Shown here: piece by piece, positions 9,351-18,668 of the stretch
Layout: every line of letters begins with the position of its first letter
Numbering within the stretch: the stretch's first letter is position 1
DNA from: Buchnera aphidicola (Periphyllus testudinaceus)
Lineage (GTDB): Bacteria; Pseudomonadota; Gammaproteobacteria; Enterobacterales; Enterobacteriaceae
Assembly: GCF_964059035.1 (NCBI RefSeq)
Contig: NZ_OZ060380.1
Coordinates: forward strand, 248,001-312,000
Direction: 5' to 3'
DNA: 64,000 nt
Notes under the pieces: model-generated
What the model was told of the DNA's origin: nothing
Database searches by the model: none
Seen by the model: the letters and a program-made list of their open reading frames with translations, nothing else
Translations under genes and position numbers: made by a program

Positions 9351-10058
9351 TTAAAAACTATGTTCATGATCGTGATTATGATTATAAAAAGCAAATTTTT
9401 TTATTTTTACTGATCCAAACATTTTTATAAAATTTTTATTTTTTGATATTACTTTTGGAGTACCAGAACAACAAATATGTTTATTTAAACAAATTACTTT
9501 ATCTGTTTGATTCATTACTAAATTTAAATCATGTGAAACTATTAAAATAGAGCAATTTAAATTAATTTTAATTTGATGTATTAATTTATATAATTTTATT
9601 TGACCTGAAATGTCCATTCCTTGTGTTGGTTCATCTAATACTAAAAATTCAGGATCATTTAATAAAGCTCGAGCTAATAAAATTTTTTGTATTTCTCCTC
9701 CAGATAAATTATTTAAATTTTTATTTTTTAAATTTTCAGCACCTACTCTTTTTAAATTAAAAAAAATTTTTTCTGTTTTATATTTATTAGACATAGTCAT
9801 AAATTTATAAACAGTAATAGGAAAAGGAACGTTTAAATGAGTGTTTTGAGGGACATATCCTAAACGTTTTTTTTTTAAATAAATAATTTTTCCAGAACTT
9901 GGTTCTTTTAATTTTAAAATAATTTTTATTAAAGTAGATTTTCCTGCACCATTTGGTCCAATTAAAGTAATAATTTTATTTTTTTTAATTAAAAAAGATA
10001 TATTTTTTAATATAATTTTTTTATTTTTTTTATAAAAAATATTTTTTAAAATTATCAT
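9351..10058 (-). CDS. znuC: Zinc ABC transporter ATP-binding protein
   Basis: Energises zinc import through ZnuB. In 235 residues it has Walker A GPNGAGKST near residue 35, the Q-loop in LGYVPQN, the ABC signature LSGGEIQ near 118, Walker B FLVLDEPT, and the switch histidine in LIVSHDLN. The C-terminal tail is histidine-rich (NHNHDHEHSF), which fits a zinc-linked role; E. coli ZnuC also ends in a His-rich tail. It lies between pykA and znuB on the same strand. Confidence 0.96.
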   Translation of the reverse strand: MIILKNIFYKKNKKIILKNISFLIKKNKIITLIGPNGAGKSTLIKIILKLKEPSSGKIIYLKKKRLGYVPQNTHLNVPFPITVYKFMTMSNKYKTEKIFFNLKRVGAENLKNKNLNNLSGGEIQKILLARALLNDPEFLVLDEPTQGMDISGQIKLYKLIHQIKINLNCSILIVSHDLNLVMNQTDKVICLNKHICCSGTPKVISKNKNFIKMFGSVKIKKFAFYNHNHDHEHSF

Positions 10059-10110
10059 TCTAATTTTCTCTATTATTTATATATAAAATTAAAATTTAAA
10101 AAACTAAATT

Positions 10111-11556
10111 TTAAAATGTAACTTTAAGTATACGATTAGTATTAGTATTTCCTGAAATTCCTTTTATATCACCTTGAACAACTATAACTGTATCATTAAT
10201 TGTTAAATAATCATTTTTATATAATAATTTTATTGCTTCTTTAGAAGCTAATAATCCTTCTTTTTTAGTATCAAAAAAAATAGGAATTACTCCTCTATAT
10301 AAAGAAACAAGATTAAGAGTTTTTTTATTTCTTGAAAGAGCAAAAATTGGAAGCCCTGAACTAATTCTAGATGTAATTAATGGTGTTTTTCCAGATTCTG
10401 TCATTGTAATAATTGCTTTTACTCCTTTTAAATGATTTGCAGAATACATAGCAGACATACAAGTAATTTCTTCAATATTATTAAATGATATATTAATTCT
10501 ATGTCTAGAAATATTTATACTAGGTACTTTTTCTGCACCTTTACATACTTTAGACATCGCTCGAACTGTTTCAATAGGATTTTTTCCAGAAGCAGTTTCA
10601 GAAGATAACATAACTGCATCACTTCCATCTAATACTGCATTTGAAACATCCATAACTTCGGCTCTTGTAGGAATATGATTTAAAATCATAGATTCCATCA
10701 TTTGAGTAGCTGTTATGACTACTCTATTTAATTGACGAGCTTTTCTAATAAGTTTTTTTTGCATTCCTGCTAATTCAGGATCTCCAATTTCAATACCTAA
10801 ATCACCTCTTGCAACCATAATTGCATCCGAAGCTAATATTATTTCTTCTATTATTTTATCTGTTTTAACGGCTTCAGCGCGTTCTATTTTAGCAATTATT
10901 TTTGCTGAACTTCCAGATTCAATTATTAATTTTCTAGCAATATGTAAATCTTTTGCTGATTTTGGAAAAGAAATCGCTAAATAATCAACATTAATTTTAG
11001 AAGCAATTAATATATCTCTTTTATCTTTATTTGTAATAGAACCTGCGTTAAGTCCTCCTCCTAATTTATTAATTCCTTGATTATTTTTTAAAATTCCACC
11101 AACTAATACTTTAGTTAATATTTGAGTTTTATTTATATTTAGTACTAATATTTGAATTTTTCCATCATCTAATAATAAAATATCTTTTAAATTTATATCA
11201 TTTGGTAAATTTTTATAATTAAATCCTACTATTTTTTTATTTCCTAATTTTTTTTTATAAGAATAATCCAATATAAATTTATCTCTTTTTTTTAAAATAA
11301 TTTTATTATTTTTAAATTTTGAAATTCTTATTTTAGGACCTTGTAAATCTCCTAAAATAGCTATATTACTTCCAGTTTCTTTAATTATTTTTTTTGCTTT
11401 TTTAATTCTTATTTGATGCTCTTCTTGAGTTCCATGAGAAAAATTTATTCTTAAAACATTTGCTCCAGATAAAATAATTTTTTTTAATACTTTACTCGAA
11501 TCTGTAGATGGACCAAGAGTAACTACAATTTTTGTTCTTCTAATTCTTTTTAACAT
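10111..11556 (-). CDS. pykA: Pyruvate kinase II
   Basis: Makes pyruvate and ATP from phosphoenolpyruvate and ADP, the last step of glycolysis. The 481 residues and the start MLKRIRRTKIVVTLGPSTD fit PykA (E. coli 480) better than PykF. Visible motifs are LRINFSHG, IAKIERAEAV with the catalytic lysine, MVARGDLGIEIG and ATQMMESMI; the C-terminal domain contains TMTESGKTPLITSRISSGLPIFA. In E. coli pykA is separated from znuACB by lpxM and mepM; here znuC follows directly after 52 bases. Glucose enters through PtsG (32.9 kb), so both ends of glycolysis are represented. Confidence 0.96.
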   Translation of the reverse strand: MLKRIRRTKIVVTLGPSTDSSKVLKKIILSGANVLRINFSHGTQEEHQIRIKKAKKIIKETGSNIAILGDLQGPKIRISKFKNNKIILKKRDKFILDYSYKKKLGNKKIVGFNYKNLPNDINLKDILLLDDGKIQILVLNINKTQILTKVLVGGILKNNQGINKLGGGLNAGSITNKDKRDILIASKINVDYLAISFPKSAKDLHIARKLIIESGSSAKIIAKIERAEAVKTDKIIEEIILASDAIMVARGDLGIEIGDPELAGMQKKLIRKARQLNRVVITATQMMESMILNHIPTRAEVMDVSNAVLDGSDAVMLSSETASGKNPIETVRAMSKVCKGAEKVPSINISRHRINISFNNIEEITCMSAMYSANHLKGVKAIITMTESGKTPLITSRISSGLPIFALSRNKKTLNLVSLYRGVIPIFFDTKKEGLLASKEAIKLLYKNDYLTINDTVIVVQGDIKGISGNTNTNRILKVTF

Positions 11557-11857
11557 ATTTATTCCTTAAATATTTTTTAATTTTTTTTTTTTTTAAATTA
11601 TGTTATTTTTAAATAAAATTAATATTAATTATTTTAATATTTTTTTGTAAATTTATATAATTTTTATATAAAATATAGTTTATATTATATAAGTAAAAAT
11701 TTATTAATATATAATATAAATTTATAAAAAATATTATTATTTATTATTTAAAAAATTTATTTAAATCATATATTATTTATATTATATAATATGATTTAAT
11801 TAAAAAAATAATTTTCGACATAAGAATATTTATAATTTAAGACATAGGATATTAATA
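11557..11857. other. Divergent spacer pykA/zwf
   Basis: About 300 bases of almost pure A/T between the divergently transcribed pykA and zwf. E. coli has the regulator gene hexR here; I see no trace of it. The only usable signal is AGGA at 11846-11849, the ribosome binding site of zwf. Promoters must be present but cannot be picked out from such sequence by eye. Confidence 0.5.
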
Positions 11858-13330
11858 GTGCTTCCTCAAAAAATTAAAAAATATGATTTAATTATTTTTG
11901 GTACAAAAGGTGATTTAGCAAGAAGAAAATTATTTCCTGCATTATATCAACTAGAAAAATTATTAAAATTATGTAAAAATACAAAAATTATTGGAATAGG
12001 AAGAGCAAATTGGACACAAGAACATTATAGAAAAATCATTAAACGTTCTATTGAAAAATTTTCTCATACTAAAATAAAAAAAAAATTGTGGAAAAAATTT
12101 AGAAAAAAATTAAATTTTTGTAATATTGATGTTAACGATATATCTAATTTTTATAAATTAAAAAAAATATTAAATAATTCAAAAAAAATAAAAATTTATT
12201 ATTTTGCTATGCCTCAAAATACTTTTAAAAATATTTTTAAAGGACTAAAAAAAATAAATTGTATTTCTAATGATGATAGAATTATTTTAGAAAAACCTAT
12301 TGGAAATTCTTTTCGAACTTCTAAAAAAATTAATAATCAAGTAGGAAAAAATTTTAAAGAAAAACAAATTTTTAGAATAGATCATTATTTAGGAAAAGAA
12401 ACAATTTTAAATTTAATATCTTTAAAATTTTCAAATTCTTTATTTTTTACAAATTGGAATAATAATACAATAGATCATATACAAATTACAGTAGCAGAAA
12501 AAGTAGGAATTGAAGGAAGATGGGGTTATTTTGATAAAACAGGTCAAACAAGAGATATGATTCAAAATCATTTATTGCAAATATTATCTATTTTGACTAT
12601 GTCTACACCTGTTGATTTAAAATCAGATAATATTAGAAATGAAAAATTAAAAATTTTGAAATCATTAAGAATGATAAATGATAAAAATGTTCATAAAAAA
12701 ACTGTACGAGGACAATATACATCTGGATTTTTAAATAATAAAAAAATACCAGCTTATGTAGATGAAATTAATGCAATTAAAAATAGTAATACCGAAACTT
12801 TTACTGCAATTAAAGTAAATATAGATAATTTTCAATGGCATGGAGTTCCTTTTTATCTAAGAACTGGAAAAAGATTACCTATTAAACATTCTGAAATTGT
12901 TATATATTTTAAAAAAAATGATTTAAATTTATTTAATAAATCTACAAATAATTTACCATTAAACAAAATAGTAATAAGATTACAACCAAATGAAGGATTA
13001 GATATTTTTATTATAAATAAAATACCTGATTTAGATTCAAATTATAATTTAAAAGAAATAAAATTAAATTTTGATTATAAAAAAAGTTTTTTTAAATATA
13101 GATTATGTGATGCTTATGAAAGATTATTATTAGAAAGTTTTTATGGATCTCAGTCTTTATTTGTTCGACGTGATGAAGTAGAAGCGTCATGGAAATGGAT
13201 AGATTCTATAATAAATTCTTGGGAAAAAAATAATTCTCAATTAGAATTATATAAAGCAGGAACATGGGGACCAAAAAATTCTGATATACTTTTAAAGAAA
13301 GATGGAAGATTTTGGAATAAAATTATATAA
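11858..13330 (+). CDS. zwf: Glucose-6-phosphate 1-dehydrogenase
   Basis: Oxidises glucose 6-phosphate to 6-phosphogluconolactone with NADP, the entry to the oxidative pentose phosphate pathway and a main NADPH source for a reduced cell. The 490 residues (491 in E. coli) show the nucleotide-binding FGTKGDLARRKLFPALYQLEK, the active-site RIDHYLGKETI near residue 172 and EGRWGYFDKTGQTRDMIQNH. The start is GTG at 11858, supported by AGGA eight bases upstream and alignment to the E. coli N-terminus. The C-terminus is complete (LYKAGTWGPKNSDILL). Confidence 0.97.
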   Translation: MLPQKIKKYDLIIFGTKGDLARRKLFPALYQLEKLLKLCKNTKIIGIGRANWTQEHYRKIIKRSIEKFSHTKIKKKLWKKFRKKLNFCNIDVNDISNFYKLKKILNNSKKIKIYYFAMPQNTFKNIFKGLKKINCISNDDRIILEKPIGNSFRTSKKINNQVGKNFKEKQIFRIDHYLGKETILNLISLKFSNSLFFTNWNNNTIDHIQITVAEKVGIEGRWGYFDKTGQTRDMIQNHLLQILSILTMSTPVDLKSDNIRNEKLKILKSLRMINDKNVHKKTVRGQYTSGFLNNKKIPAYVDEINAIKNSNTETFTAIKVNIDNFQWHGVPFYLRTGKRLPIKHSEIVIYFKKNDLNLFNKSTNNLPLNKIVIRLQPNEGLDIFIINKIPDLDSNYNLKEIKLNFDYKKSFFKYRLCDAYERLLLESFYGSQSLFVRRDEVEASWKWIDSIINSWEKNNSQLELYKAGTWGPKNSDILLKKDGRFWNKII

Positions 13331-13533
13331 AAAATAGTTTTATATATATAAAATTTTTCAACTAATTAATTTTTTATTAACAAATTAAATTAAATTTTTA
13401 TTAAATTTTTAAATTAATTTTTTTATCAATGTTTTAAAATTAATTATTTAAAATAATGATTATTAATTTATAAATTTTTAAGAAAAATAAAAAAATAAAT
13501 AATATTAAATAATTTTAAAAAAAAGGAAAGTGA

Positions 13534-14415
13534 ATGATTCGGATGTTATTATTTTTATTAACAAACTTAGCAGTTATAAGTATATTATGTATAATATCTT
13601 TTTTAATTGGAATAAAAAATCATAATATTTTTATTTTTATTATTTCTACATTTATATTTGGATTTGGAGGATCATTTTTATCTCTTATTTTATCAAAAAA
13701 AATTGCATTATTATCTACTGGTGCAACTATTATAAAAAATCCTAATAACAAAACAGAAGAATGGTTGTGTAAAGTTATTAAAAAACAATCAAAAAAATTA
13801 AATATTAAAACTCCTGATTTAATTATATATGATTCTAAAAATATCAATGCTTTTGCAACAGGAGCTACAAAAAATTCTTCACTTATTGCGTTATCAAATG
13901 AATTATTAAATTGTATGAAAAAAAATGAGATAAAAGCTGTAATTGCTCATGAAATGACTCATATTTCTAATGGAGATATGGTAACAATGACATTACTACA
14001 AGGAATAGTAAATACTTTTGTAATATTTTTATCTAGGGCAATTGTTTATTTATTAAATAACTTTTTTTCTGATAATAAAAATAATCGATTATTTTTTGCT
14101 AGAAATGGAATAATAAATTTAATTTTAACACTATTTTTAGAAATTTTATTTGGAACTTTAGCAAGTTGTATTACTATGTGGTTTTCTAGAAAAAGAGAAT
14201 TTTATGCAGATGCAGGATCAGCAAAAATTGTTGGTGTTAAAAATATGATATCTGCATTAAAAACATTAGATATACAAAAAGATATTTTTAAAGAAAAAGA
14301 ATATATTTCTGCATTATGTATTAATGGAAAAAATAAATCTTTTTTACGTTTATTTATGTCTCATCCGACTATAAAAAATCGAATTAAAGCTTTAAACAAA
14401 AAAATATATATGTAA
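13534..14415 (+). CDS. htpX: Membrane zinc metalloprotease HtpX
   Basis: Inner-membrane M48 protease that degrades damaged membrane proteins along with FtsH. The 293 residues equal E. coli HtpX. Two N-terminal hydrophobic segments (about 5-25 and 30-52), the zinc-binding HEMTH in AVIAHEMTHISNGDMV near residue 140, two more membrane segments, then the third ligand region REFYADAGSAK and the conserved ALCINGKN. AAAGGAAAG precedes the ATG. HtpX commonly belongs to envelope or heat stress regulons, but no operator is recognisable here. Confidence 0.96.
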   Translation: MIRMLLFLLTNLAVISILCIISFLIGIKNHNIFIFIISTFIFGFGGSFLSLILSKKIALLSTGATIIKNPNNKTEEWLCKVIKKQSKKLNIKTPDLIIYDSKNINAFATGATKNSSLIALSNELLNCMKKNEIKAVIAHEMTHISNGDMVTMTLLQGIVNTFVIFLSRAIVYLLNNFFSDNKNNRLFFARNGIINLILTLFLEILFGTLASCITMWFSRKREFYADAGSAKIVGVKNMISALKTLDIQKDIFKEKEYISALCINGKNKSFLRLFMSHPTIKNRIKALNKKIYM

Positions 14416-14732
14416 AAAAAATTTTATCTTTTTAAATAAAAAATTTTTTTTATATTTTTTTTTTTTATAAAATTATAAGAAATAAAATTAATAATTAATA
14501 AAAAAGTAATAATGTTAAATATTGTTTTTTATTTAAAAATCCTCTATTATAGAATAATTAATATTTTTATAAAAATTTTTTATATAAAAAAAATAATAAA
14601 ATTTTTATGTTATTTTTTTAAAAAAATCTAATAAATAATTTAAAATATATTATGTAATAAAATTTTTTTAATAATTCATACATAAAAAAATATTTTTCTG
14701 TAATATAATTTTTTTTTTCAAGGAAATTTGAA
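14416..14732. other. Spacer htpX/cspC, no gene seen
   Basis: About 317 bases of A/T-rich sequence without a convincing reading frame or RNA gene. A short palindrome TCTATTATAGA lies near 14542 and TATAAT near 14703. AAGGAAA at 14720-14726 is the cspC ribosome binding site. Part of it may be the cspC 5' leader, but no cold-box element is recognisable. Confidence 0.4.
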
Positions 14733-14942
14733 ATGTCAAAGATTAAAGGCCAAGTAAAATGGTTTAATGAAGCAAAAGGTTTTGGATTTATTACTCCTGA
14801 AGATGGTAGTAAAGATGTTTTTGTTCATTTTTCATCTATTCAAGGAGAAGGATTTAAAACTTTAGCAGAAGGTCAAAATGTTGAATTTGAAATTCAAGAA
14901 GGACAAAAAGGGCCATCTGCTATTAATGTTTTTTCAATTTAA
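14733..14942 (+). CDS. cspC: Cold-shock-like protein CspC
   Basis: Small RNA-binding protein that melts mRNA structure and acts as an antiterminator/stabiliser. The 69 residues match E. coli CspC over the full length: start MSKIKGQVKWFNEAKG, RNP1 KGFGFITP and RNP2 VFVHF, end PSAINVFSI. It is one of the most conserved and least AT-drifted genes in the window, which suggests strong selection or high expression. It has a strong ribosome binding site (AAGGAAA) and a clear terminator at 14998. Confidence 0.97.
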   Translation: MSKIKGQVKWFNEAKGFGFITPEDGSKDVFVHFSSIQGEGFKTLAEGQNVEFEIQEGQKGPSAINVFSI

Positions 14943-14997
14943 TAAAATTATTATTTAAATTTTATTAAAAATTTTTATAAAAATTTAAAATTTTTAA

Positions 14998-15024
14998 AAA
15001 CCTCTATTTGAAGCACGGAGGTTT
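14998..15024 (+). terminator. Hairpin terminator after cspC
   Basis: AAACCTC at 14998-15004 pairs with GAGGTTT at 15018-15024 around a 13-base loop, 55 bases after the cspC stop, in otherwise unstructured A/T sequence. The following run is AATAAAATTTTAAT rather than pure T, so termination may be partial. Confidence 0.6.
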
Positions 15025-15203
15025 AATAAAATTTTAATAAAAATAAATATAAATGTTAAAAAATATAAAAAAATTGTTGATTTTATATAAAAAAACTTTA
15101 ATTTTTTATTTTAAAAAACAATTTTAAAACATTTATAAAAATACATTAATTATTATTTAAACATAATTAAATAGAAATTCTTCCTATTTTATGGAGTATT
15201 TAA

Positions 15204-16766
15204 ATGGGATGTTTTTTAAACTCGTCCGTTTTGACTGGTTTATTATCATTAATAATTCTTGAAATAATCTTGGGAATTGATAATTTAATTTTTTTAACTA
15301 TTTTAGTAAAAAAATTGAATCCTAAACAAAGAAAGAAAGCTAGAAATATTGGTTTAATTTTATCTCTTTTTATTAGAATATCTTTTCTTTCATTAATATC
15401 ATGGTCTACATCTCTTACTAATCCTTTTTATATTAATAAATATATTACTTTATCTATTCGAGAAATAATTTTTTTAATAGGTGGAATATTTTTATCTTTA
15501 GTTTCATTATTTGAATTAAATCATAAATTAAAAAAAAAATATTCTAAAAAATTAAAAAAAAAAAAATATTCAAATTTTTGGATAGTTATTTTACAAATAG
15601 TAGTATTAGATGCAATTTTTTCTTTAGATTCAATTATTACAGCAGTAGGATTAATAAACAATATAGTTATCATGACTTTAGCAATTATAATATCTATGTT
15701 ATTTATGTTATTTATTTTAAAATCAATAAAAAATTTTATTAATACATATCCAACTATAATTATTTTATGTTTAGGATTTTTATTAATGATTGGAATGAAT
15801 TTAATAATGGAAGTTTTAGGTTTATATATTCCTAAAACATATTTTTATTCTGCTATTGGATTTTCTATATTTGTGGAATTATTTAATCAAATTTCAAAAT
15901 ATAATTTTTTATTACATCAATATACTCGACCAATTCGAATAAGAGTATTAGAAAAATTTTTACAAATTTTAAAAACAGAAAAAAAAAAAAATAATCATTT
16001 AAAAAAAATTAAAAAAAATAAAAAATATTTTTCAAAAAAATATGGAAATTTTTATAAAGAAGAAAAATATATGATTTTTAGTCTTTTGAATTTATCAAAA
16101 AGATCTATTAAAAGTATTATGACTCCTAGAAAAGAAATTTCTTGGATTAATATTAATGAATCACCTAACAAAATAAAAAAAAAGTTACTAAATACCCCAC
16201 ATAATTTATTTCCTATATGTAAAGGAAATTTAGATAATATTATAAGTGTAATACGTGCTAAAGAATTATTGTCTATTATAGAAAAAAAGAAAAATATATT
16301 AGATTTTGTATCTAAAAACAAACCAATTATTGTTTTTGAAAAATTACATTCTATAAATTTATTAAAAATATTAAAAAAATCTAAAGGAAATATGATTATT
16401 GTTATTAATAAATTTTATATAGTTCAAGGAATAATTACTCCATTAGATTTTTTAAAAGCTATTACTGGAGATATTCCTGATTCCGATGAAACTCCAGATA
16501 TTATAAAAAATAAAAATAGCTGGTTAATAAAAGGAAGCACTAATTTATATTCTATACAACAATTTTTAAATATAAAAAATTTTATTTATAAAAAAATAAT
16601 GCATGCATCTATAGCTGGTTTATTAATTGATAAAATAGGAAAAATACCTTCTCCAGGAGAAACTATTACTATTTATTCATTTAATTTTAAAATTTTAAAA
16701 ATTACTAATTATACAATAACTTTAATAAAAGTTACAAAAAAAAAAAAAAAAAATAAAAAAAAATAA
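15204..16766 (+). CDS. yoaE: TerC-family membrane protein with CBS and CorC domains (YoaE-like)
   Basis: Inner-membrane protein of unproven function. The first 230 residues carry about seven hydrophobic segments with the TerC signature EIILGIDNLIF and LDAIFSLDSIITAVG; then come paired CBS-type repeats starting at MTPRKEISWI (about 305-420) and a C-terminal CorC/HlyC domain with AGLLIDKIGKIPSPGET. The 520 residues fit E. coli YoaE (518). GGAG at 15193-15196 supports the ATG at 15204. The last 14 residues are mostly lysine from an 18-base poly-A run, so the exact C-terminus may vary through slippage. Confidence 0.9.
   Translation: MGCFLNSSVLTGLLSLIILEIILGIDNLIFLTILVKKLNPKQRKKARNIGLILSLFIRISFLSLISWSTSLTNPFYINKYITLSIREIIFLIGGIFLSLVSLFELNHKLKKKYSKKLKKKKYSNFWIVILQIVVLDAIFSLDSIITAVGLINNIVIMTLAIIISMLFMLFILKSIKNFINTYPTIIILCLGFLLMIGMNLIMEVLGLYIPKTYFYSAIGFSIFVELFNQISKYNFLLHQYTRPIRIRVLEKFLQILKTEKKKNNHLKKIKKNKKYFSKKYGNFYKEEKYMIFSLLNLSKRSIKSIMTPRKEISWININESPNKIKKKLLNTPHNLFPICKGNLDNIISVIRAKELLSIIEKKKNILDFVSKNKPIIVFEKLHSINLLKILKKSKGNMIIVINKFYIVQGIITPLDFLKAITGDIPDSDETPDIIKNKNSWLIKGSTNLYSIQQFLNIKNFIYKKIMHASIAGLLIDKIGKIPSPGETITIYSFNFKILKITNYTITLIKVTKKKKKNKKK
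16736..16753 (+). repeat. Poly-A tract (18 A) at the end of yoaE
   Basis: Eighteen consecutive A at the end of the yoaE frame, coding lysines. Tracts of this length are prone to both replication and transcription slippage; here the effect would be limited to the extreme C-terminus. Confidence 0.9.
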
Positions 16767-16784
16767 AAAAACAAAAAAAAAAAT

Positions 16785-16820
16785 ATAATTTATTCATGAT
16801 ACCAGATATGAATAAATTAT
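16785..16820. terminator. Hairpin between yoaE and tsaB
   Basis: A perfect 13-base inverted repeat (16785-16797 with 16808-16820, ATAATTTATTCAT and its complement) encloses the loop GATACCAGAT. It lies between yoaE and tsaB, both on plus. There is no T-run after it on plus, while the A-rich stretch before it would give a T-run on minus, so its role as a terminator for yoaE is uncertain; it could also stabilise the yoaE mRNA 3' end. Confidence 0.4.
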
Positions 16821-16859
16821 AATTAAATAATTTTAAATCATTAAAAATAATTAATTCTC

Positions 16860-17525
16860 ATGAAACTATTAACTTTTGATAATTCTCAAAATATGTTTTC
16901 TGTTGCTATAAAACATAAAAAAAAAATAAATTATATTTTAAAATATTCTTATAAAAGAAATAATTCTATTATTTTATTAATGATTGATAAAATATTATTT
17001 AGACAATCAATATTATTAAAAAATATTAATTATATAGCTTTTTCTAATGGACCAGGTTCATTTACAGGAATTAGAATGTCTATCATGCTTGCTCAAGGAT
17101 TATCTTTTGGATTAAAAATTAAATTAATTGGAATATCTAATTTAAAAATTTTAGCTTATAAAGCAAGACAAATAATTTATAAAAAAAACTTTTTAATTAT
17201 AATACAAGCAAATAAAAAAAATGTATATTGGGGAAAATATATTTATTATAAAAATAACTTAATTTTAAAAAATTCAGAAAAATTTATTTCAAAAAAAATA
17301 GCTTATAAAAAATTAAAAATTTTAAAAAAAAAATGGATTATAGTAAAAGATTTTAGTTCTGATTTGTTTAAAAAAATTAAAAAAAAAAATATAATTTTAG
17401 ATATTAAAAATATAAATGCATTAGATATTATTCCTTTAGCTTTAGAATATATTCAACGAAAAAAAACAATAAAAAAAAATATAATTTATCCAAATTATTT
17501 AAATAATATAATAATAAAAAAATAA
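16860..17525 (+). CDS. tsaB: tRNA threonylcarbamoyladenosine biosynthesis protein TsaB
   Basis: Partner of TsaD/TsaE in forming the t6A modification at position 37 of ANN-decoding tRNAs. The 221 residues (231 in E. coli) keep the ASKHA-fold core NYIAFSNGPGSFTGIRMSIMLAQGLSFGLKIKLIGISNLKIL near residue 60-100. The N-terminus MKLLTFDNSQNMFSVAI matches the ILAIDTATEACSVAL type start of the family. The second half is strongly eroded and lysine-rich. No ribosome binding site is obvious. It converges on minE. Confidence 0.88.
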   Translation: MKLLTFDNSQNMFSVAIKHKKKINYILKYSYKRNNSIILLMIDKILFRQSILLKNINYIAFSNGPGSFTGIRMSIMLAQGLSFGLKIKLIGISNLKILAYKARQIIYKKNFLIIIQANKKNVYWGKYIYYKNNLILKNSEKFISKKIAYKKLKILKKKWIIVKDFSSDLFKKIKKKNIILDIKNINALDIIPLALEYIQRKKTIKKNIIYPNYLNNIIIKK

Positions 17526-17567
17526 AATTTAAAAATTAACATATCCTAAATTTTTATTTAAAAAAAC

Positions 17568-17819
17568 TTATTCTGGTAGTTTTACATTTAATTCTAATAT
17601 TGATATATTATTATGTTTTTGACTTAATTCTACTGAAACAGATTTTTCATCAATATTAATATATTTACATATTACTTTTAATATTTCTTTTTTTAATTGA
17701 GGAAGATAATTTGGGTGAATATTATTTTTTCTTTGTTCAGCTACAATAATTTGTAATCTTTTTTTTGCTACAAAAGCAGTTTTTTTAGTACGAGATAAAA
17801 AAAAATCTAATAAAGTCAT
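17568..17819 (-). CDS. minE: Cell division topological specificity factor MinE
   Basis: Binds MinD and drives its pole-to-pole oscillation, so that division occurs at mid-cell. The 83 residues (88 in E. coli) keep the MinD-interacting N-terminal region MTLLDFFLSRTKKTAFVAKKRLQIIVAEQR and the topological domain. It begins two bases after minD on the same strand, so translation is probably coupled. Confidence 0.95.
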   Translation of the reverse strand: MTLLDFFLSRTKKTAFVAKKRLQIIVAEQRKNNIHPNYLPQLKKEILKVICKYINIDEKSVSVELSQKHNNISILELNVKLPE

Positions 17820-17821
17820 AA

Positions 17822-18631
17822 TTACCGCCCAAATAAACGTTGAAAAAAATTTTTTTTATATTTTGTAAATCGAAACGGAATATTTTTTCCTAATAATCTT
17901 TTAACTACATCTTTATAAGATAAACCTGCATTTGAATAAGAATTTAATATAATAGGTATTCCTTTGTTTGATGCTTTTAAAATAGATTCATCTTCTGGAA
18001 TTACACCTATTAAAGGAATTCTTAAAATATCTAATACATCTTGAACACTTAACATATCTCCTGCATAAACTTTTTCAGGAGAATATCTAGTTAATAACAA
18101 GTTTTCTTTAACTGGTTTTTTTTTATCTTTAGAACGTTTAGATTTTGATGAAAGTATACCTAAAATTCTATCAGAATCTCGTACTGAAGATATTTCAGGA
18201 TTTGTTGTAATAATAGCTTCATCTGCAAAATATAATGCTAATAACGCGCCTCTTTCTATTCCTGCTGGAGAATCACAAATAATAAAATCAAAATTCATTT
18301 TTTTTAATTTTTTAAATACTAAATTTACTCCTTCATAAGTTAAAGATTCTTTATCTTTTGTTTGAGAAGCTGGAAGAATAAATAAATTTTTAGTATATTT
18401 ATCTTTAATTAAAGTTTGATTTACTGTTGCTTCTCCTTGAATTATATTTATAAAATCATATACTACTCTACGTTCACATCCCATTATTAAATCTAAATTT
18501 CTTAAACCTACATCAAAATCAATTACAACAGTTTTTTTTCCAAATTGAGCTAAACCAGTTGAAATTGATGCACTAGATGTAGTTTTTCCAACTCCTCCTT
18601 TTCCAGATGTAATTACAATAATACGAGTCAT
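17822..18631 (-). CDS. minD: Septum site-determining ATPase MinD
   Basis: Membrane-bound ATPase that recruits MinC and is released by MinE. In 269 residues it has the deviant Walker A GKGGVGKT at residues 10-17 (K11 and K16), the switch I DFDVGLRNLDLIMGCE, FDFIICDSPAGIE and the C-terminal amphipathic membrane-targeting helix KKNFFQRLFGR. Length and motifs agree with E. coli MinD (270). Middle gene of the minCDE operon. Confidence 0.97.
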   Translation of the reverse strand: MTRIIVITSGKGGVGKTTSSASISTGLAQFGKKTVVIDFDVGLRNLDLIMGCERRVVYDFINIIQGEATVNQTLIKDKYTKNLFILPASQTKDKESLTYEGVNLVFKKLKKMNFDFIICDSPAGIERGALLALYFADEAIITTNPEISSVRDSDRILGILSSKSKRSKDKKKPVKENLLLTRYSPEKVYAGDMLSVQDVLDILRIPLIGVIPEDESILKASNKGIPIILNSYSNAGLSYKDVVKRLLGKNIPFRFTKYKKNFFQRLFGR

Positions 18632-18668
18632 TTTTTAATTTCCTTTACAAATAAAATATTAATATAAA

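Noticed and set aside
9610..9810. Open frame on plus inside znuC
   Set aside because: It lies wholly antisense to the conserved ATPase motifs of znuC and resembles no family.
16785..16820. Possible small RNA or tRNA remnant with loop GATACCAGAT
   Set aside because: Only a simple 13-base hairpin; no cloverleaf, no T arm and no conserved tRNA bases.
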